Source: Branchiostoma lanceolatum
Lineage: Eukaryota > Chordata > Leptocardii > Amphioxiformes > Branchiostomatidae
Direction of reading: 5' to 3'
Length of the DNA: 64,000 nt
Assembly: GCF_035083965.1 (NCBI RefSeq)
Contig: NC_089739.1
Span: 9,722,001 to 9,786,000 of the forward strand
Below the pieces are notes generated by a model that saw only the letters and a program-made list of their open reading frames with translations, had not been told where the DNA came from and made no database searches. Both the position numbers and the translations under genes were made by a program. This document shows positions 1 to 12,800 of this stretch, in pieces. How positions within the stretch are numbered: position 1 is the stretch's first letter; the number at the start of each line of letters is the position of its first letter.

Positions 1-721
1 TCACGACGACTTCGAGAATACAGAGAATTCGAATATGCCGGAAAAATCGACCATGGAGGGTACCCAATACATCAAAGAGGAGGAGCCCGTTCGAGACCTA
101 CCAAACAATGACTCACTCGACAAATCCGATAACTCCCAGGAGGAGGAAGTGGAAAACGCTGAAGGTGATACCCCGGAGGCAACGGAGTTCAATGGTAATG
201 GAATTGAAGAATCCAAGATGGCGGCGCTCGAGCCAGACAGCGATAGCGACACATTCGACTTCTTCCATACAGAGAAGTCTGACCGCGAGGCTGACTCAGA
301 CGACACGTTGGCTCCTACCCCTCAGAATAAAGAGATTCCAAGTCTTGAGGAACTGGACGGTCTTGAAGCTCAGGCGTCTGAGGAGTTCGACTTGGAGTCA
401 ACGAAGGTTGAGAAAGAAGCTGGCGGAAGAAGCATCCGTCAGATCAAGAGCAGCCTGGAAGAAAAGGTTCGCCGTCTTCAGGAGGAGAAGAAGATGGTTG
501 AAGACAAAATCCGGCTGGCTCAAGAGGAGGAGCAGATTCGAGCCCATGAGAGGAGCAAGTACCAGCGTCAACTGCGCATGTGCAGACGGGACATGATGCT
601 GCGCAGACTCCATGACCTCGGGGTCGAGTTGGAGGACCAGGCCCAGCGGCTGCAGATGTGCTACAGCAGCCTGCTGTCCATGAAGATGGAGAACTGGGCA
701 GCCAAGGATGACGAGCAGTAA
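1..721 (+). CDS. 3' part of an acidic, coiled-coil C-terminal protein gene (unidentified)
   Basis: The frame is open from base 2 to a TAA stop at 719-721. The first ATG is at 35, but codons upstream stay open to the window edge, so the true start may lie outside and this could be a last exon. The first 120 or so residues are acidic and low in complexity (many Glu, Asp, Ser). Residues about 135-185 are strongly charged with heptad-like spacing (EEKVRRLQEEKKMVEDK), typical of a coiled coil. A basic Met/Arg-rich helix and a short conserved-looking tail follow (LHDLGVELEDQAQRLQ). No enzyme motif, signal peptide or membrane segment is visible. The C-terminal layout weakly recalls the vertebrate C1orf216 (UPF0500) family, but only from memory, so no symbol is given. 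Confidence 0.6.
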   Translation, partial: HDDFENTENSNMPEKSTMEGTQYIKEEEPVRDLPNNDSLDKSDNSQEEEVENAEGDTPEATEFNGNGIEESKMAALEPDSDSDTFDFFHTEKSDREADSDDTLAPTPQNKEIPSLEELDGLEAQASEEFDLESTKVEKEAGGRSIRQIKSSLEEKVRRLQEEKKMVEDKIRLAQEEEQIRAHERSKYQRQLRMCRRDMMLRRLHDLGVELEDQAQRLQMCYSSLLSMKMENWAAKDDEQ

Positions 722-983
722 ACATGCTGACAAGCAGACATGAAAAATTCAATCAGGTTGGAGAACAACTGGATACCAAGGTTCTTTATTTATCACCAAT
801 ACATACAGACACAGTCGTCGTTTCAGTGACCGTCTGTCAGCTTCCTCGGGGGAATATTGACTGCTACACTAGTATTCCACACTGTAAGCTAGGTGGCTAC
901 GTTATGTTTGGGACCGTATTGAAAGCAGCGACACCTAGCCTGCAGTGCAAAATAGTACCATGCCAGTCATGATCAGCATTGTC

Positions 984-1034
984 CTGAGGAAGGTGACAGA
1001 CGGTCGGGACCGAAACGTCGGCTGTGAATAAAGA
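984..1034 (+). repeat. Dispersed repeat with hammerhead-like core, copy 1
   Basis: CTGAGGA at 984-990 is followed by an imperfect hairpin (GGTGAC / GTC..ACC) and GAAA at 1012-1015, then CGTC and an AATAAA. This order matches the conserved hammerhead ribozyme core C-U-G-A-N-G-A, stem II, GAAA. Similar units occur at 13889, 18737, 21305, 48790 and 59559. Whether stems I and III form is not established. Confidence 0.5.
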
Positions 1035-2814
1035 ACCCTGTTACCCATACTGGAAAGCCTTTGACTGACTGGACTGTGGTGATATGCGATTGTACATATA
1101 GAAGTAGCTTTGAGAGGTAGTGGGTTTTAAAGTTTAGTTTATCGGATGTTAGATTCAACTAAACTTGAAGAAACCTGAAGAAAGTACACCAGGCTATATG
1201 TTTTCTGAATAGAATAACCTAGAGTACAACACTCAGTGTGTATGTGAAGTCAGTTCAATCAAATGTGGAAATAAAAGACGAAATTAACACCACTGATAAT
1301 CCACTTTCGTCGAAATGTTACTTATACTACACTATTTATTAACTCTATTCGAGAAAAATGCAAGGACATGTTTTTCTTCAGACAGTTCCATTGTTGTATC
1401 AAACCTTGTGGTATAAGAAAAAAAAACTTCAGAAATATTTTTGCCACAGATATATGGTGCATAGAGTCAAATGGTAAGCTGTGAAAATCTTGGTAACAAG
1501 CTCCTCTTTCGAATCCATTTGTTTGATGATAACCTATCGTCTGTCAAATCTTGATATTAGTCGTTTTGATATGAACAAGATTCACCCAAATTATGATGTC
1601 TTATGCGTTTATGTGTATGATATATTGTCGATGAGGTTGCGTTTGGATTCGTGGATTGCGCTCAAAACTATTATAATTCTATGTAAAGATATAGTTCAAT
1701 ATACATATTCAGACCTGAAAACGGCATACATGTATGCTGGCTGTAGACAAGAAATGCTTTCAAAACCTGTACGACATAGATGACCTAAACAAACAGAAGA
1801 ACTATGTGGATATGTTATATGTATATATGGTTCAATTATAGCCAGGGTGATTCGCATCAACATTCCCTTAAGTCTTGAAGTAAAGTACTTGTTTGTAAAT
1901 CGCTCTCATAGAATGTTGCGAAAACTATCTTATCAATATCCCAAACAACTGAAAAGTCAAATGATCTGTATCTTCAAGTTGGTGTTTTCATGCAATCGTT
2001 ATGTAATAAAGACAGTCAACTTGTGAATGAATTCTCGTCTGTAAATAAAACAGTGCAAAGGGAACACTAAGAAAGCACGTACAATAATTATTATAATCAA
2101 ACTCAGTCATAATGTGCAGAAGATTATTGAACACAGCGAAAGAAACTTGGAAATCTTTCCGATTTGTCCGTATATCTATAAAATTTCTGAATGTATAACC
2201 TGGTCTTCGGTTCTAATTTCTGTTAAGAGAATATCAGAATTACATTCAACGTACCACGGAGGTATTGATAGAAAGTCCCATAAGGTTCACAATTACATTG
2301 TATCAATAGGACTATTTTTCTTCGCATCGAGAAATCTATATCCTTCCCCTGTGGAAAACGAGTAAGCATTAAGGAAAGAACGGAAACCGATATTTCCGCT
2401 TTTTATCCAGTTGCCCTAAATCATGGCACTGGGACAAGAAATTCTGCCTTAGGATTCCGTAATTGTGAATAAAGACTTATCGATGTTCCTCTTCGTTGAT
2501 TTTGTGGTTGTTGGATTTTCCTGCAAATTCATCGATATCTACAAATAGCCACACATGAGAGACATCATGGGTCAAACGAGCGAAATTTCTAACGGTGAAA
2601 GCAATGTCGAACCAGTTTACTTTATTAGCTCACTGAAGAGTTGCTTTTCCACTGGTCGTGACAGAGAGGACAGAAGCGTTGTACAGCTAGTAGTATTTAC
2701 AGGTTCATTGTACTTGGGAAATTCCCTTCGCTCTTTTCGACAAGCACAATTAACAGTGGACTGTGGCTTAACGTCCCGTCCTGAGGACTACAGCCCTTTC
2801 CGGTAGCGTGCATG

Positions 2815-2905
2815 TCGGATGAGCGACACAGCCGGAATCGAACTCAAGGCTTCTTTGTCCAGAGGCAGGGCCGCTAACCACTGGACTACGCAACCTACTA
2901 AAAAG
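2815..2905 (-). repeat. tRNA-derived SINE head fragment
   Basis: Read on the minus strand, this holds a tRNA-like B box (GGTTCGA-type, here as aatcgaact on plus) and an A-box-like stretch ending near ggactacgcaacc. It is short and diverged, with no 3' body, so it is a SINE head fragment rather than a tRNA gene. Confidence 0.45.
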
Positions 2906-3823
2906 CAGGTCGTATGTAAATGATGTAAAAGGCAAATAATAAACATTCTACCTTTATTGTTTAGTTAACCGTACGTACGTCACTCTACTTTATTCGTTGC
3001 GTCAATACACCTTCTTCGTTTTCTTCTTTAAAAAAAAAACAAGCTTAAGCTGTATTACTATAACATGTAGATTGAAACATAAGACATGCCTCTGCACGCG
3101 CATACTGACAACTAGGTGTTCCATGGGCCATTTACCTTTACAACCGATCGACGCCGCCAGCTATGTTTCTAGACCATGAAACATTCAAGTCTGACATCTT
3201 ACAAAACGTGTTTGCAAAGGGTTCTGCGGTAAACGTGAAAGCAAGCGGACACATGTTGGTTAATTTGTATATATCCATGATATATTATATGACTCAATAA
3301 TCTAGATATATCAGATATAGCAAGGGAGTATGGATTTATAGTTTTGCAGACAGGTTTTGAGAATGAATCAATATCCAGAAGGCTCCCTTCATATTAGACG
3401 TTTCTAGTCAATCGTCTCACGTTTCACATATGAACTTTGCATTGTTTACATTCAACCTTGGTCCCCGGTAAGTTAGGTTCACCAAATGGTAGGACATTCG
3501 ATACAACATGCTTACAATCGGTACTCCCTATACAGCTATTTGTATAGCTATCATTTGGTCCACCCATTTGACTATTCAAAGGACCTCGGTATCTCGCGTT
3601 TCAAACATCGACGTGTAACAAAACATTGGGACCTACTTGTGGCAGATTTCACCATGGAGTTGTTTAATTATTAGCGACATACCCAAGCGCCTTGGTCAAC
3701 GACCATGCAGCTTAGCCTTAGATCAGGTCACTACACAAGGAACGGGTGTGTTGTTGTTTTCGTCACAGTTTCTCGAAGTATGTAAACTTAGTGGTACTTT
3801 ATCGACCATATCGAGACGAAACA

Positions 3824-6800
3824 ATGGGTTCCAAAATGGGTCAACAACGTGGAGAACTTGAGAGAACTATGGTCGTGCCGATTGGAGTTGTTGCTGCTGT
3901 TCTAATCCTGTCAATATTCATATACACTGTGCTGTATTCCTCGACACCACCGTCGGAGCCAATTACCACAATTTGTGACGGAAAATTCAACCCAAACATG
4001 ACATGTAAGTATAAAACTTCCTTAAATGAGTTTTTAACTGAACAAATATGATACCATGTTAGTATTGGAGTGTAGGCACGTACGTATACATCAAGTAATA
4101 ATTTTGCATTTAAGATCTAAATTCTTTGTAATAATTACGTTTATCATTTCATATCCCTATTGCCATGTCAAGAGTGGACCATGTTCAACCCACATGTATT
4201 CACAGCCAGGCGCCGGAGGCTAATGCCTTGTATATATGTTAAGTAAATACGCCATTCACAAGGCATGAAGTATTAGTGCTGTATTTGCATAAGGTGCAGT
4301 TTGTTGATACAGTACCGCCGCAGAATAACTTTATAACCACGAAGTAACTGCAACACATACATGCGTGAAGAGTACACGTTACATATGTGTGTGTGTGTGT
4401 GTGTGTGTGTTTACGTATGTATGTGTGTATGTATGTGTGTGTGCATTTGTGTGTGTGTACGCGTATGTGCGCGTGTGTGTGTGCATGTGTGTGTGCATGT
4501 GTGTCTCTTTGTGTGAATGTCTGTGTGGTTGGTTGTTTGTCTGTATGTGTGTATGTGCGTATGTGTGTTCGTGTATGTGCGTGTGTGTGTGTGCGCGCGT
4601 ATGGTTTGCGTATACAGTCACACATTACCACCAACGTATCCTTTATGAGCTTTCTTCCACACTTTAATTTCTCCACGTCTATAGATCTGGAGACATTGCT
4701 GACCAAAAGGCTGTACGGTCAGCCTCTAGTGAGAGATGTAGTGGTCAAGGCCATTCAGAGCCACCTGACCGCTCCAAAACCAGACAAAGCGCTGGTCTTC
4801 TCCTTCCACGGACCGTCAGGAGTAGGAAAGACGTTCGCGACTGACATGATCGCAAAGGCAGTCTTCACAAACGGCATGGGATCCCCATACGTTCACTACT
4901 ACTCCGCTGAGGTCGACTTCAAACACACCGATGAGCTCAACATAAGGGAATATAAGGTGCGAAAAAACGATAACTAGTACATAATGATTTTGAGAACGAA
5001 TATCAGTTCATAATAGATTGTCCAACCTATGAAGACTGATGAAAACTGTTACAGTCTATTGCATGTAAAACCACATACAAAGACAGAGTTATTCAACGTG
5101 ATATTAGCATGCCCTGTTCATATATCTACCGATTAGGTCAATTTATATAAAACTCATATGCAAAATCGAGACAACGTTATACATTCCTGACGCAACATAA
5201 TGGTCTAGAGTATCAGTATACATAGTTACGTTGTATTTACTATTATCTATAAGTATATTTAGTTCTTCCAAATTGTTTGATATTAGCAGTAATTCAACTG
5301 CCATGTATGTACAAGATACCTTACATTGTACCTCACGCAATAAACCTCTGTTTCTTAATCTTAAACCGGTACTGTCTTGGACAAATGGTACAGCTCTTAT
5401 ATCTGACATGCGGGTAAGATTAATGACCACTTTATCGGTCGGACGGAGTATCAGGTAAAGGTGTGAGATATCTTGGATCAAAGATACTGCTCCTGGACAT
5501 TTTTCACCTGTGTAGACATTGCATCTGACGTACGGGTACGATTAACGATCACTTTACCGGTCGAACGGAGAGTAAGGTAGGGTTGTAAGGTATCTCGGAT
5601 CAAAGTTGCTGCTCCCGGACATTTTTCTCCTGTGTCACCTAAAGACAATTCCATTGCTGCTGTTTCAGTACTGAGCTATATTTACAGGGAAGGGGGGTTG
5701 TTAGTCCTCCCCTCTAGTGAGCTCGAGGTACCTATTCGAACACGGGACCCCCTTAACGTCCCTTCCGAAAGACGGGTGCAGCCCCAACCGAGATACCCTT
5801 CCCAGGATTTGACCCGGGTCTCCCAACTAGCAACTAATTGGAATCTGGAGCTCAATTGTGAGGCTGCTACCAGTTGCGCTATAGGGACATCTTCTGTCTT
5901 AAACTAATGGAGTAGCCATTGCATCTGACGTGCGGGCAAGATTAACGGGCACTTTACCGATCGAACAGTGTATCAGGTAGCCTGGGTGCCATCCTAGTTC
6001 TATCGCTAGGTAGCGGTAGAAATAGGATGGCACCCAGGCTAAGTATCAGGTAAAGGTGTAAGATATCTTGGATCAAAGTTACTGCCCCTGGACATTTTTC
6101 TCCTGTGTAGGCATTGCATCTGACGTACGTGTACGATTAACGACCACTTTACCGGTCGAACAGAGTATCAGGTAAAGGTGTGAGATATCTGGGATCAAAG
6201 TTGCTGGACCTGGACATTTTTCTCCTGGTATTAGTTGCTGCTAATGTGTTATATCGACCTCAAAAAAACCGATACAAGAAGGCCAGTTCCTGACTGCGCT
6301 CGATGCCAAAATACCAATCTTATAAGCTGGACTGTCTTATCTAGTTTGAATCAGGATACTGTAAATGCAGAAATGTTCGCGGTGGTTTTATGTTCGTGGT
6401 TTCCGCGGAGACGTTTCACCGCGAACTTAAAACCACCGCAAACATTTTTGTTCAATACTGTAGCAGTATGTGACTATTGCGCTTCCGCAAACTCAAAGCC
6501 ACCGCTAACACTCCATTTTCGCCTCAGCGCGAAATAAAAAACCAGGCGAACTTAAATGCATTTACAGTTATTCGTGACACTCCATGCTACTAGGGTGGCG
6601 ACCTCGCTGCGACCGAGTGATTTTACAGAGCGCTCAACGAATTTCATACATAAAAACGAATATTTTTACGCTTTATGTGTTTTGCTGTCTTTTTAGCAAT
6701 ACTTTTACATTTTTCATGATATACCGCTTATGAAGTCAAGGATTATAAAAAGTCAATTTAGGTCGCAGCGAGGCCGCAGTGCGATCGCCGTCTAAAGACA

Positions 6801-9800
6801 TGGGGGCCTTGTGTATCGTTGGGCTACGTAGATTTATGTTTAGCATAAGACTCATATGATATGCCTTTAGACAAGCGTCTTCCTACATGTAAATTCGATA
6901 CATTCTTATAAAAAAGGTAAGCCATTTTCCTTTATCGTAATGCATGCTATCTTTTATCTAACTTCTGCGTTAACGTTTCATCTTCATTCTGCTTCCAGAA
7001 ACAGCTACGTCGTGACATTTATGAAGGCGTGCGTCGGTGCCAACATTCCATTTTCATATTCGACCATGTGGACAGAATGCCCCGGGACCTTATTGACACC
7101 ATCAAGCCCTTCGTTGAAGAGTATGTCAAAGTGGACGGAATTAACTTTAGAAAAGCCATCTTTATTCTGATAAGGTACGTAGTCATACTTTGTGGTATAT
7201 GTCAAGCGGTAAATAGTGAATGGCATCTATGCATATATTGGGTGCACGTTCCTAAACTCAGCACCAAAGCCAGGGTGGTCAAGGAACAAGGAAAAGCAAA
7301 TGTGTTCTTAAAATATAAGGTACGCAGTCATGAAACACATTTTGTCGTGTATGTCAAGCTGTACACGAAGATACTGCAAAATATCTGTATATTCATATCC
7401 TCAAGGTATACCAGAAAACACATCACAAAGCACATAAAAACAGCACCAAGGTCAAGGGTTGTTCCAAAATATAGATTGGATCTAGCCTCGTCCTTCATAG
7501 ATTAGCATATTTTCCACATCAACTCCTACCTTTGACTGATAGCCATCTGCAAATGCAAGTTGTAGTTTTGACACCTTATCGTAGTCTTACGTCCATCTAC
7601 AAATGAAATTGCCTTAGTCAGCTACAATCTGCAATATGATTGCGTTAAGTCCATGTTGATTTCATTATATGGATGACATCCATAATGAAATTTTGTCTGT
7701 TTCCGAAAAAAAAAAAGTTTTCGACCATACTGTAAATCGTACAAAGCAGCTGCAAAATGATCAAACATATGTCGTACATTGCAAAAAGATATTGGTAAAC
7801 GATACTATTGTAGAATGCCCAAATCCATTCCAAAGTGTGAAGAAATGAAAATGAAGCATCTAGTATTCGACATGCCATCCTCTGTGTGTTTAGCAATTTA
7901 TTCAACCGTCCTGGCCCCGTAGATTTTTGCGTTTCGGCGCATGCGCGCCGGAACGCATTGTCCTGGCTTTTACCTTCAAGCATGCAAGGAAGGAACCAGG
8001 GAAGCTTGGTTCAACACTGTGTCGCACACAATAACACCTTATATGGCAATACGTTCTCAAATCCTTGTATAGCCGTTGCCTTATATGGCAAGAGAGCACG
8101 AAAATGCAGGCAGGCTAGATTTGCATGTGACACAGGACGGCGACCGCATGTAACTGCTACAACTGTTCGGAAATATCATTGCATTGTGGTTTCGGACTTT
8201 GATATCCTGAAAAATGACCATATTACATCTATTCCACAAGATTGCAGAAGAAAAAAAATGATTTCGTCAAGAAAACGACCAAAAATCGGCATAAATGATA
8301 CCATATAGTGAGGTTATAGCATTACGTCCAGAATAAATAGTTACGTACCGCAGCTTGGCCGATTTGGCAACGCGAAGCACTTCGGACCCAGAAGATCCGG
8401 GTTCGTCTCCGTGCATGGATTGGTTCTTTTTTCTTTTTAGATATTGAATATCAAAAATATATATTGATATTATATTAATCTATCAATATCATATTTATGA
8501 ATATCATTTTTTTTCATTAATAAATAAAGAAATATTTTATATTTGTTATTTTTAGATATTCATTTAATATATACAAGGCCTTTGTCTTATGAACAGGACT
8601 TCATAGATTCCAAACCCGGCATTCGAATTTTTCTGTTCATTGTAATGGAAAATACCGTGCAGCGGCTCCTATGCGCGGTAAGATGATTCTTGCAAAACAC
8701 TCGCCACTAAACTTCTATCCCCGATGTAAACAGAGGCTCTTGATGTTGTTTGCAAAACAGCGATTCTTTGTTACAGTAGCAAATGCTCCATTGTTCAGTA
8801 TCGACTTCATTCAGACAACACGGACGTGGAAAGTGGCGCCCCTCGGCACAAAACTATGGGAATTTTCATGAATTTTAGCAAAATTACCCAGGAAAATAAG
8901 GAAGAAATGTTGTAAATGCGGAAACCAGAATAATACGGATGAGGTAGCTGTTGATTTGTTTGACATTTGGTAGTCATTTTAGATAGAACCTTAGCTGTTA
9001 TGAACTTCTATTTCACTTAATTACCATAGTGCTGATGATTCAATGGTGCTTTTTCAAATTTTATGTTTTATTGCGTGCCATGTACATAATTACATTGATA
9101 GCTTTTATAATGAGCCTATTATACATTTTACAAATAAGTACAAGTTGTAGGCCAAGACCAGCTTTTTCAAAAGCACTTAAGTTAAGTGACGTAACTTCAA
9201 AATTGCTTTCCCCAATCTGCCTTTCTCTATTAAAACAGTACTCATTTCCCAAAATGACAATTTTTCTTATAGACTGAACAGCCCTTGAGTGACTTCCTCT
9301 GGCAGATTTTACTTCAAGTAAAGGGAAAAGACAATTCACACTTATAAACGTAGCCGAAACGCCAGCTTTTTTTAAAAGCTCTTGTTTTGGGTATGTTTAG
9401 CCATTTATTCAACCGTCCTGACCACGTAGATTTTATTATCAAGGCAACTTTGTTTTGCCAAACGTTTTTTATTCGCACGATTTTGTCAATTTTGGGGTAC
9501 TAAGAGGATGTTATCCATAGAATCAAATCAACATGGCCCTGCCTTACAAGAACAGGGTGATCTTACAAATATTTTTTTTAGCATTCTAATCACGTTCTTT
9601 CAGCACAACTCATTTAATATCTGTTCCCGCCTACAGCTACTCGGCCTCTGATGCAATAATCAAGATGACAATGAAGTTAAGGTCCGAAGAAATCGAAAGA
9701 GAAGACTTTTCCCTGGAAGGCTTTGAGGAGGCTATAACAAAAAGCGCTCTAGGGAGGCAAGGTATGCGTCTAGAATTCTAAATGCCCTCTTTTCCAAGAA

Positions 9801-12800
9801 TGCGTAGTAAATCTAGTCGACTCAGGTAAGGTAGGCTACAAATAGAAAAGATACGACAAAGGAAATTAACATATTGAGAACTAATTGGATAAAATTTAGA
9901 TCATTGAAGAAAATCATTAAGATACCCGTAATATAAAGACTTTAACATGACTTGATATGAATGGGGTTTATGCGTGGGTGGTCTTATTGACCAATTGCAT
10001 TGTCATCTCGTTACATGTGCATGTTAAACATTCATTCAATACCTTGTTACCATATGCCTTTGTTTGAAATGCTCTCGTATTTGAGTCACATAAACCTGTA
10101 TTACTTCTGGCCTACGTGGCAGTTAAGCCTAATTTACGTTCAGCGCAGTACATTAAACATTTCAGGAAGGTTGGAGTTCCGACCGAAAATTCATGGTTGA
10201 GTTCATTCTTTGTATTGGATCAAAGCTCAAAACTTTACAATATGTACTCTACCAACACAGATGAGCTTTCATTCTAATTTACGAACCTGTTTTTGCTTGG
10301 TATTCACAGCCTGGTGTCCTGATTTGAAAATAGACTGGTACCACGACCATCCAGTCACTGGCTTTTACCACAAAATACAGACATATCTTCACAGGCCGGT
10401 TTATAAGCACGAAGAGAAAGAACAATATCTATACTTCAACGGAACACATTGGGTACTGCTTTTTGAGACGAGGAACGCTGCTACGTTATTGATGTATGTG
10501 AGGGATAAACCAATGAGGCCTGAAGAAGTCAGGAAACAATGGAAGGTGGCTCAGAACGACGGCTTGGCGTTCAGAGACGCCCCTGAGATGCGGCTTACCT
10601 GCTCGGGTGAGTTATCATTCGCGTGTGAGGTTTTGAGATAAGACCATAAGGCCATGTTGATTCGATTACATGGATGGCATTCTCTGGGAACCCCAAAACT
10701 GATGCGAGTATGCGAAAACAATGTCGCCTTCATCATGAAATCTAAGGGCATGTTGATTTTATTATATGGATGGCATCCTCTGAGAACAACAAACTGATGC
10801 GAGAGTGCGAATAAGACAAGCAAAAAAACAAGTTGCCTTCATTATGAAATCTACGTGCTCATGAAATAATGACTTAACACACAGAGTATGGTATTCCAAA
10901 CAATAAATTCATCATTTTTGTTCTTTCACATCTTCTTTGGCATTAGAATTGATTTTGGCATTCTATGACATTGATGATGTCAAAGTCACGTCAGTGTCCG
11001 TTTAAATTTCTATTTCTCCTTTTTGCAATTCTTCTAGCTTTGTAGCTGCTTTATTTAAGGTGTGGTGAAAACCTTTATTTCGAAAATTGATGCGCGCTTG
11101 GATGTCATCCATATGATCAAATCAACATGGCTTAACGTTACAGACATAGTCTTTATGTGCATCTATTATTAGATTTTCCATCCATGCACGACATTAATCA
11201 GTATCACACGAGTCTCATCCTATCAAAAACTCCATCCAACATTTTCATATCCAGCTTCCTGCAAACGAGGGTTATGTCAGTCACGGTATCAATATCAATA
11301 CATCTTGAATTTGTAGGGAGTAACCTGGAATAGAATTCTATAGCTGGTAATCTTGGGAAATGAAAGCCATTTATTTCCACAGGGCAACATTAAATGGAAA
11401 CAAACACCGTTGGGATTTTGCAAAAAAGGTATGAATCATAAAACCGCAGCCAGACGTGATGTGGTCTAGACAAAAATGTTAAATGATATGGAAACGACAA
11501 AAAGTGTTCTGACATTTAATATACGTCACGTTTGGCAAGAGCCGTGACCTTGCATCAGTTTTAATGTCCTTGACCACTGTTGCGAACATAAAGATGATTG
11601 AATTAGACACGACTAAGCCATAAAGTCTGATAACTTATATGCATCTCCTTCCTCCGTGAAATAATGGCTGTCGCCAATGTTTTGCTTTGTAATTCATCAG
11701 AGATGCCTGTGCCAAGCGGCGGGAATGTGTGTGTGGATACAAGAACGCACGCTTGCTTGGAGACTGTTCAGGTTCAGAGGCTCGTCAGATGTGGATTCCT
11801 GTGGCTACACTCCTGCAAAAAGTATCGATCTTCTCATGTTCCATAAATAGAATGGCTAGCAATCATGCAATTCACTGTAGCTTATTTCCATTGTTGATCA
11901 TCGCTTGATGCAACTTTGCGCTACCAGCGAAAATATATGTGTATGATTCATCGCCTATCATGGCCAAAATACACCCATATCTATTCTAGTAAAATGGATA
12001 GTACATAGATTAGCATATTTTGCACTTGGTAGAAAACCAGGCAAAAGCGTTGTTAACATGTAATTCTTCCCTTTACTTTAAAATTTACTTAAGTAAAAAT
12101 TTTGAATCTGAAAGTAATTCTGTGCTTAACATATTCTTAATACGTTGATGAAGGTTAGACATCCAGGTGATAAGAAACGCCAAAAGTAGTAACTGTGTAA
12201 AGTTTTGAAAGTCATTCTTGATAGTTTGTTGAAGTGATAGTTGTCTTCTGTATCAATATTTTACAGAAATTTCACGGAAGAACACCAGGCGACATGTGCT
12301 TATACACACTACTTTTGCTGCAAGGGCTTCGTCCAGGACGGTACAGAATGCGTAAAAGGTAGACAGATAAAATAGCTTCATTTTAGACCTCTTCCTCTTA
12401 ACACCCAATCTACTATAATGGTTTGCACATCTGTTTAGCCTAGTCATTGGAAACGTAGGTGGCCATGGGAACCGCCCTATATATATGGAAAGGCAGTTTT
12501 ATTAAAACCTTAAACTTAAAGGGCATAAGACACCAATGACATCAACATTAAGAATTTCCTGAAATTACATAAAACATAATACTGTCGTTTAATAACATAG
12601 AAATTTTCAAAAAATATTCAGCCTTCGGATGAAGTTGAACATCAAACATATATTTCAGGTCATCTCCCCTGGCAGGAAGAACTTCTTACCCAGGGTCTTA
12701 TTGATCACGTGGTGCCTTTCCTGTCTCTATCGGTGGAGCATGTTGAAATGTGTATCAGAGACGTTCTAAGAGAGATCAGCAAGGAAACCAATATGACTAT

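Larger units (their letters stand above)
722..3823. other. Intergenic stretch between the coiled-coil gene and the torsin gene
   Basis: About 3.1 kb of AT-rich sequence without a convincing gene. AATAAA at 1027-1032 could end the upstream transcript, but it lies inside a repeat (see 984-1034). Short open frames here have no family features or splice context. A SINE remnant lies at 2815-2905. The last few hundred bases must hold the promoter of the torsin gene, but I see no clear TATA box or other element. Confidence 0.5.
5396..6232. repeat. Tandem repeat of about 120 bp, four copies, with two insertions
   Basis: Four copies of a unit containing GCATCTGACGTACGGGTA, ACTTTACCGGTCGAAC, GGTGTGAGATATCTTGGATC and GGACATTTTTC. 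They start near 5396, 5519, 5919 and 6115. A SINE-like block (5680-5905) lies between copies 2 and 3, and a 65-bp hairpin element (5978-6042) splits copy 3. The order of insertion can therefore be read: array first, then the two insertions. Confidence 0.8.

Noticed and set aside
1481-3674. Several open frames of 60-100 codons before the torsin gene
   Set aside because: Low-complexity AT-rich translations without splice context or family motifs.
4365-4977. Open frames of Cys/Val or His/Thr repeats upstream of torsin exon 2
   Set aside because: They are translations of a TG microsatellite. Only 4685-4956 is real exon.
11383-11428. A GT/AG-bounded segment in torsin intron 5 considered as an extra exon
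   Set aside because: In the required phase it meets a TAA after three codons; the exons at 11703 and 12281 close the frame without it.
12267-12280. Stronger-looking acceptor 14 bases upstream of torsin exon 7
   Set aside because: It would need phase 2 from exon 6, which ends in phase 1. Kept only as an alternative.
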